A stretch of 64,000 bases of DNA from Candidatus Helarchaeota archaeon (GTDB taxonomy: Archaea; Asgardarchaeota; Lokiarchaeia; Helarchaeales; RDOG01). Under the pieces are notes generated by a model. It did not search any database. It had not been told where the DNA came from and saw only the letters and a list, made by a program, of their open reading frames with translations. The DNA is taken from contig JAHPZH010000008.1 of the NCBI GenBank assembly GCA_019058315.1, forward strand, positions 124,001 through 188,000, given 5' to 3'. Below, piece after piece: positions 61,025-64,000 of the stretch (position 1 is the first letter of the stretch; every line of letters starts with the position of its first letter). The translations under genes were made by a program, and so were the position numbers.

Positions 61025-62305
61025 ATGTCTGAATTTGAATTAGAGCAAAAAGAATGGATTGGATATCATAGTTATTTGATAATATTACTTTCAATCTTTA
61101 GATTTATATCCCTTTTTAATATAACATACACAACTCTTATATTACCACAAATTGCAGCATCTTTTAACATTCCTTCTGCTACCATTGCTTGGATATTTTC
61201 AATAATTGGAATTGGGGTCCTTGTATCAGTCTTTATTCGTCGTTTGCCTGATGTTTGGGGAAGAAAACCAACTCTTTTGGTAATTGGAATAATAAATATT
61301 ACGTGTATTTGCATCGCTGCACTAATGACGAACCTAATATTACATATTATTTTTAGACTTCTCTCGGGTATTTTTGCAGTTAATACCAGTAATATTATTG
61401 TCGCCGAGGAGATGCCAGCACGTTTTAGAGGTAGAGTATCTGGTATAATAGTCTCAATCGGAATGTCTAGTGCTATGCTAGCAAGTTACCTAGTAACTTG
61501 TAATATAGTGAGAATGTGGAGATATTACTATTTAATAGTAGATATTCCTGCAATGATAATTTTTGGGATATTATGGTTAAAAATGAAAGAAACTAGACGT
61601 TTTATGTTTGAAAAAGACAAATTAAAGGAGAAAAAGGGTTCCATATTCGGCATATTCCAAAGAAAATATTTAAGAATTCTAATTTTAGTCAGCTCAATTT
61701 TGTTTATGAGTCAATATATATACTCTTCTGGGATAAAGAGATACTTCACTATTTTCCTTTTTGAAGAAAAAGGTTTTAACCCATTCAGCTACGGGCTATG
61801 GCAACCATTCAGAAATGATGCCTTTATTGGTATTTTATCGGCTTTATCATTTATAGGATCAATAATTGGCTATTGGTTATCGGGATATTTTGCCGATAGG
61901 TTTGGAAGGAAGTTGACGATTTATGTGGCCACAGCTGTTCATTTAGTAGCACAACTTATCTTTATTTTTGGTTTAACCGAGTTAGAATTTATTTTAAGTC
62001 TATTTTTTATCAATCTGACCTTTGCAGTTTTTCATACCTGTATTTTGGTTTTTAGCGTTGAATTTTGGCCTACAGAACAAAGATCTACAGCTTCCGGCTG
62101 GATTTTTGTTTTTAGCAGTATTGCAGGAGTATTTGGGAATATAATTGTATATTTTCTAGCAAGCAGTTATGGTTGGGGTTTTACTTTTCTTATACTAACA
62201 ATCCTCCCGATATTATTAATAATAATTACTGTATTTATACCTGAAACTAAGCAAAGAGTCGTGGAAGAGATTTTACAAACTGAAATTGAGCAGAAATTCA
62301 AATAA
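61025..62305 (+). CDS. MFS transporter, tandem copy A
   Basis: 426 residues, twelve predicted membrane segments. Motif A is RLPDVWGRKPTLL in the first half and GYFADRFGRKLTI in the second; EEMPARFRGRVSG and EFWPTEQRSTASGW follow segments 4 and 10 as in sugar-porter-type carriers. No substrate clue. SD AAAGGAT before the ATG. It is immediately followed by its paralogue (84-base gap). Confidence 0.85.
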   Translation: MSEFELEQKEWIGYHSYLIILLSIFRFISLFNITYTTLILPQIAASFNIPSATIAWIFSIIGIGVLVSVFIRRLPDVWGRKPTLLVIGIINITCICIAALMTNLILHIIFRLLSGIFAVNTSNIIVAEEMPARFRGRVSGIIVSIGMSSAMLASYLVTCNIVRMWRYYYLIVDIPAMIIFGILWLKMKETRRFMFEKDKLKEKKGSIFGIFQRKYLRILILVSSILFMSQYIYSSGIKRYFTIFLFEEKGFNPFSYGLWQPFRNDAFIGILSALSFIGSIIGYWLSGYFADRFGRKLTIYVATAVHLVAQLIFIFGLTELEFILSLFFINLTFAVFHTCILVFSVEFWPTEQRSTASGWIFVFSSIAGVFGNIIVYFLASSYGWGFTFLILTILPILLIIITVFIPETKQRVVEEILQTEIEQKFK

Positions 62306-62389
62306 AATCATTTATAAATAGAAGATAAATACTATATTTTTATTCAAAATTTTATCATCATTGTAATAATCTAAGGGTTAAAGCTAAAA

Positions 62390-63667
62390 ATGTCTAAAAC
62401 TGTCTTGGAACAAGAAGAATGGACAAGCTATCATACATTTTTAGTTATATTTCTTTCGGTTTATAATTTTATTAGCCTTTTTTCGATTGTATATACGGGT
62501 CTTGTCTTACCAGCAATCGCAGCCACTTTTAACATAGGGACTCCCGTTATTGCAAGTATATTTTCAATAATTGGTATTGGTGTCATATTTTCAGTATTTG
62601 TAAGGCGAATTCCCGATAAAATAGGTCGTAAACCTTCTATGTTAATCATTTCATTGATATATGTAGTTAATCTTTGTCTTTCTGCGATAGCTCCAGAATT
62701 AACACTCTATATTATTTTTCGTTTAATTTCAGGAATTTTTGCAGTCAATATTAGTAATATTATTATAGCTGAAGAAATGCCAGCTCATAATAGAGCCAAA
62801 ATATCGGGAGTCGTGGTATCAATTGGCATGTCAAGCTCTATATTAGCAAGTTTTATCGCGACTTTTAATATGTTAGCTTATTGGAGACATTTCTTCCTTA
62901 TTGTGAACATTCCAGGTATCATAGCTTTTTGCATATTATGGTTTAAAATGAAAGAAACGAGAAGATATGAACGCACTAAAACAAAAAAAGTTGAAAATCA
63001 TACTCTTTTTAGTATATTTCAAAAGAAATACATAAGAATTCTTCTTTTAACCAGCCTAATTATGTTTACAAGTCAGTGGATCTATTCAGGGGGAATAAAA
63101 CGATACTTCACTGTTTTTCTTTTTGAGGAGAAAGGGTTTAACCCATTTAGTTTTGGGACTTTCCAGCCATTTAGGAATGATTTCTTTATCGGATTTTTGA
63201 GTATGTTCTCTTATATAGGTTCTATAATCGGTTATTGGTTATCTGGTTATTTTGGTGACCGTTTTGGACGAAAAAAATCAATTTATGGAGCCGCCTCTAT
63301 CTATTTAGTTGGTAACGCAATTTTTATATTCGGTACGACTGAAATTCATTTTCTTATAGGCATGTTTATAATCAATATTAACTTTGCTATTTTTTCCACT
63401 CTAAATCAAGTTATGAGCGTTGAATTTTGGCCCACGGAACAGAGATCCACGGCAAGTGGTTGGGTTTTTGTTTTTAGTAGCACGGCAGGAATATTTGGAA
63501 ATATGATTGTTTTTTATCTCGCAAGCACTACCTCATGGGCTTCTACCTTTATTGTTTTATCAATTCTTCCAGTACTGCTAATAATATTTATTAGCTTTTT
63601 ACCTGAAACAAAAGCACGTGTTGTTGAAGAAATTTTTGAGACAGAAATTGAGCAAAAAACCAAATAA
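62390..63667 (+). CDS. MFS transporter, tandem copy B
   Basis: 425 residues, very similar to copy A over the full length: both have EEKGFNPFS and WPTEQRSTASGW, and the first segment starts after LEQ-x-EW. Motif A reads RIPDKIGRKPSML and GYFGDRFGRKKSIY. A recent tandem duplication, possibly to raise or diversify uptake. Starts at ATG after a short leader. Confidence 0.85.
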   Translation: MSKTVLEQEEWTSYHTFLVIFLSVYNFISLFSIVYTGLVLPAIAATFNIGTPVIASIFSIIGIGVIFSVFVRRIPDKIGRKPSMLIISLIYVVNLCLSAIAPELTLYIIFRLISGIFAVNISNIIIAEEMPAHNRAKISGVVVSIGMSSSILASFIATFNMLAYWRHFFLIVNIPGIIAFCILWFKMKETRRYERTKTKKVENHTLFSIFQKKYIRILLLTSLIMFTSQWIYSGGIKRYFTVFLFEEKGFNPFSFGTFQPFRNDFFIGFLSMFSYIGSIIGYWLSGYFGDRFGRKKSIYGAASIYLVGNAIFIFGTTEIHFLIGMFIININFAIFSTLNQVMSVEFWPTEQRSTASGWVFVFSSTAGIFGNMIVFYLASTTSWASTFIVLSILPVLLIIFISFLPETKARVVEEIFETEIEQKTK

Positions 63668-63728
63668 TTTAACTTATAAATTTTTAAATTAAAAAAAAAT
63701 AGGGAAGATTTGACTAAAATACTTTTTA

Positions 63729-63971
63729 TTATAGTTGGCCATAAGCCATTTTTGTGTCTTCTTTGAACAAAATCCAGAGATAAATAATTCCTATTATAGC
63801 AAGAATCATTATTATGGAAATCAGGACAGTTAGAACCCACGCCCAGCTTTGATTAGTATAAAGACCGTAAACGTCAATAAATACAATGATAGCTACAATA
63901 ATTACAAGAATTCCGAGTACTGGTAACATTCCTAATAATGGTTGGCTACTGATGGGGTCTATACCGAACAT
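63729..63971 (-). CDS. Small membrane protein at the window edge
   Basis: 80 residues from this ATG, two membrane segments (PVLGILVIIVAIIVFIDVYGLY and VLTVLISIIMILAIIGIIYLW) with a short cytosolic end. The frame stays open upstream to the window edge (LPIIGQMFG), so the gene may start outside. No family recognised. Confidence 0.5.
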   Translation of the reverse strand: MFGIDPISSQPLLGMLPVLGILVIIVAIIVFIDVYGLYTNQSWAWVLTVLISIIMILAIIGIIYLWILFKEDTKMAYGQL

Positions 63972-64000
63972 TTGTCCTATTATAGGGAGACGATTGATAA

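Noticed and set aside
1..64000. tRNA, rRNA, CRISPR arrays, insertion sequences, integrases
   Set aside because: No GC-rich cloverleaf-like segment, regularly spaced direct repeat or transposase/integrase-like protein was seen by reading; a covariance-model scan was not possible.

Overview
The window is AT-rich (roughly 30% GC by eye) and densely packed with genes on both strands. It looks archaeal. TATA-like elements sit a few tens of bases before several genes. TTG starts behind clear Shine-Dalgarno (SD) motifs are frequent. The gene content includes an ADP-forming acyl-CoA synthetase beta subunit, an aldehyde:ferredoxin oxidoreductase, the COG1900/NIL-ferredoxin homocysteine pair known from methanogens, a geranylgeranyl-reductase/FixC flavoprotein and a dolichol-kinase-like enzyme. 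A RING-like zinc protein with a winged-helix-like stretch, a classical C2H2 finger and long coiled coils suggest an Asgard (Lokiarchaeia-type) anaerobic heterotroph. That placement is inference, not a phylogeny.

Layout. 0-5 kb: a truncated CocE/NonD-type hydrolase, two divergent SDR enzymes and a HEAT-repeat protein. 5-16 kb: a long minus-strand redox region. It holds a FixC-like flavoprotein with a FixX-like ferredoxin, two GlcD-type FAD oxidases flanking an HdrD/GlpC-type CCG iron-sulfur protein, an AprA/AprB-like flavoprotein-ferredoxin pair, an SCP2-like protein with a zinc ribbon, and the first copy of an unrecognised ~385-residue family. 16-20 kb: a PadR-type regulator fused to a methyltransferase-like domain and two more copies of that family. 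20-30 kb: aminotransferase, intramembrane-protease-like protein with an orphan AMP-binding C-terminal domain, MFS carrier, HtpX-like protease, coiled-coil protein and two membrane acyltransferases. 30-41 kb: acyl-CoA synthetase beta subunit, RING-like protein, HEAT protein, nitronate monooxygenase-like enzyme, an intact and a degenerate phenylacetate-CoA-ligase-type protein, nucleoside phosphorylase and a seven-bladed surface propeller. 41-51 kb: two divergent homocitrate/isopropylmalate-synthase-like enzymes, dolichol-kinase-like protein, ABC-2 exporter, aminotransferase and aspartokinase-like protein. 51-58 kb: corrinoid-type Fe-S protein, family copies four and five, membrane proteins and a tungsten aldehyde oxidoreductase. 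58-64 kb: ThiF-like protein, the homocysteine pair and two tandem MFS carriers.

The most unusual content is the five-copy family. Its hallmark is H-x-E-[DN]-G-x-P-V-[DE]-[WY]-W, followed by RRH and RNER-[ST]-PQW. It recurs beside flavin and Fe-S redox genes, once inside an apparent operon with AprBA-like genes and the SCP2-like protein. Together with acyl-CoA ligases, aldehyde oxidoreductase and FAD oxidases, it suggests anaerobic oxidation of a hydrophobic or aromatic substrate, but the substrate cannot be read from sequence.

A second unusual feature is translation initiation. In at least two genes (37.2 and 16.1 kb) homologous coding sequence runs upstream of any ATG, GTG or TTG, and an AAAGGTG motif lies exactly 8 nt before ATT or ACG.

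I saw no tRNA, rRNA, CRISPR array, transposase or integrase.
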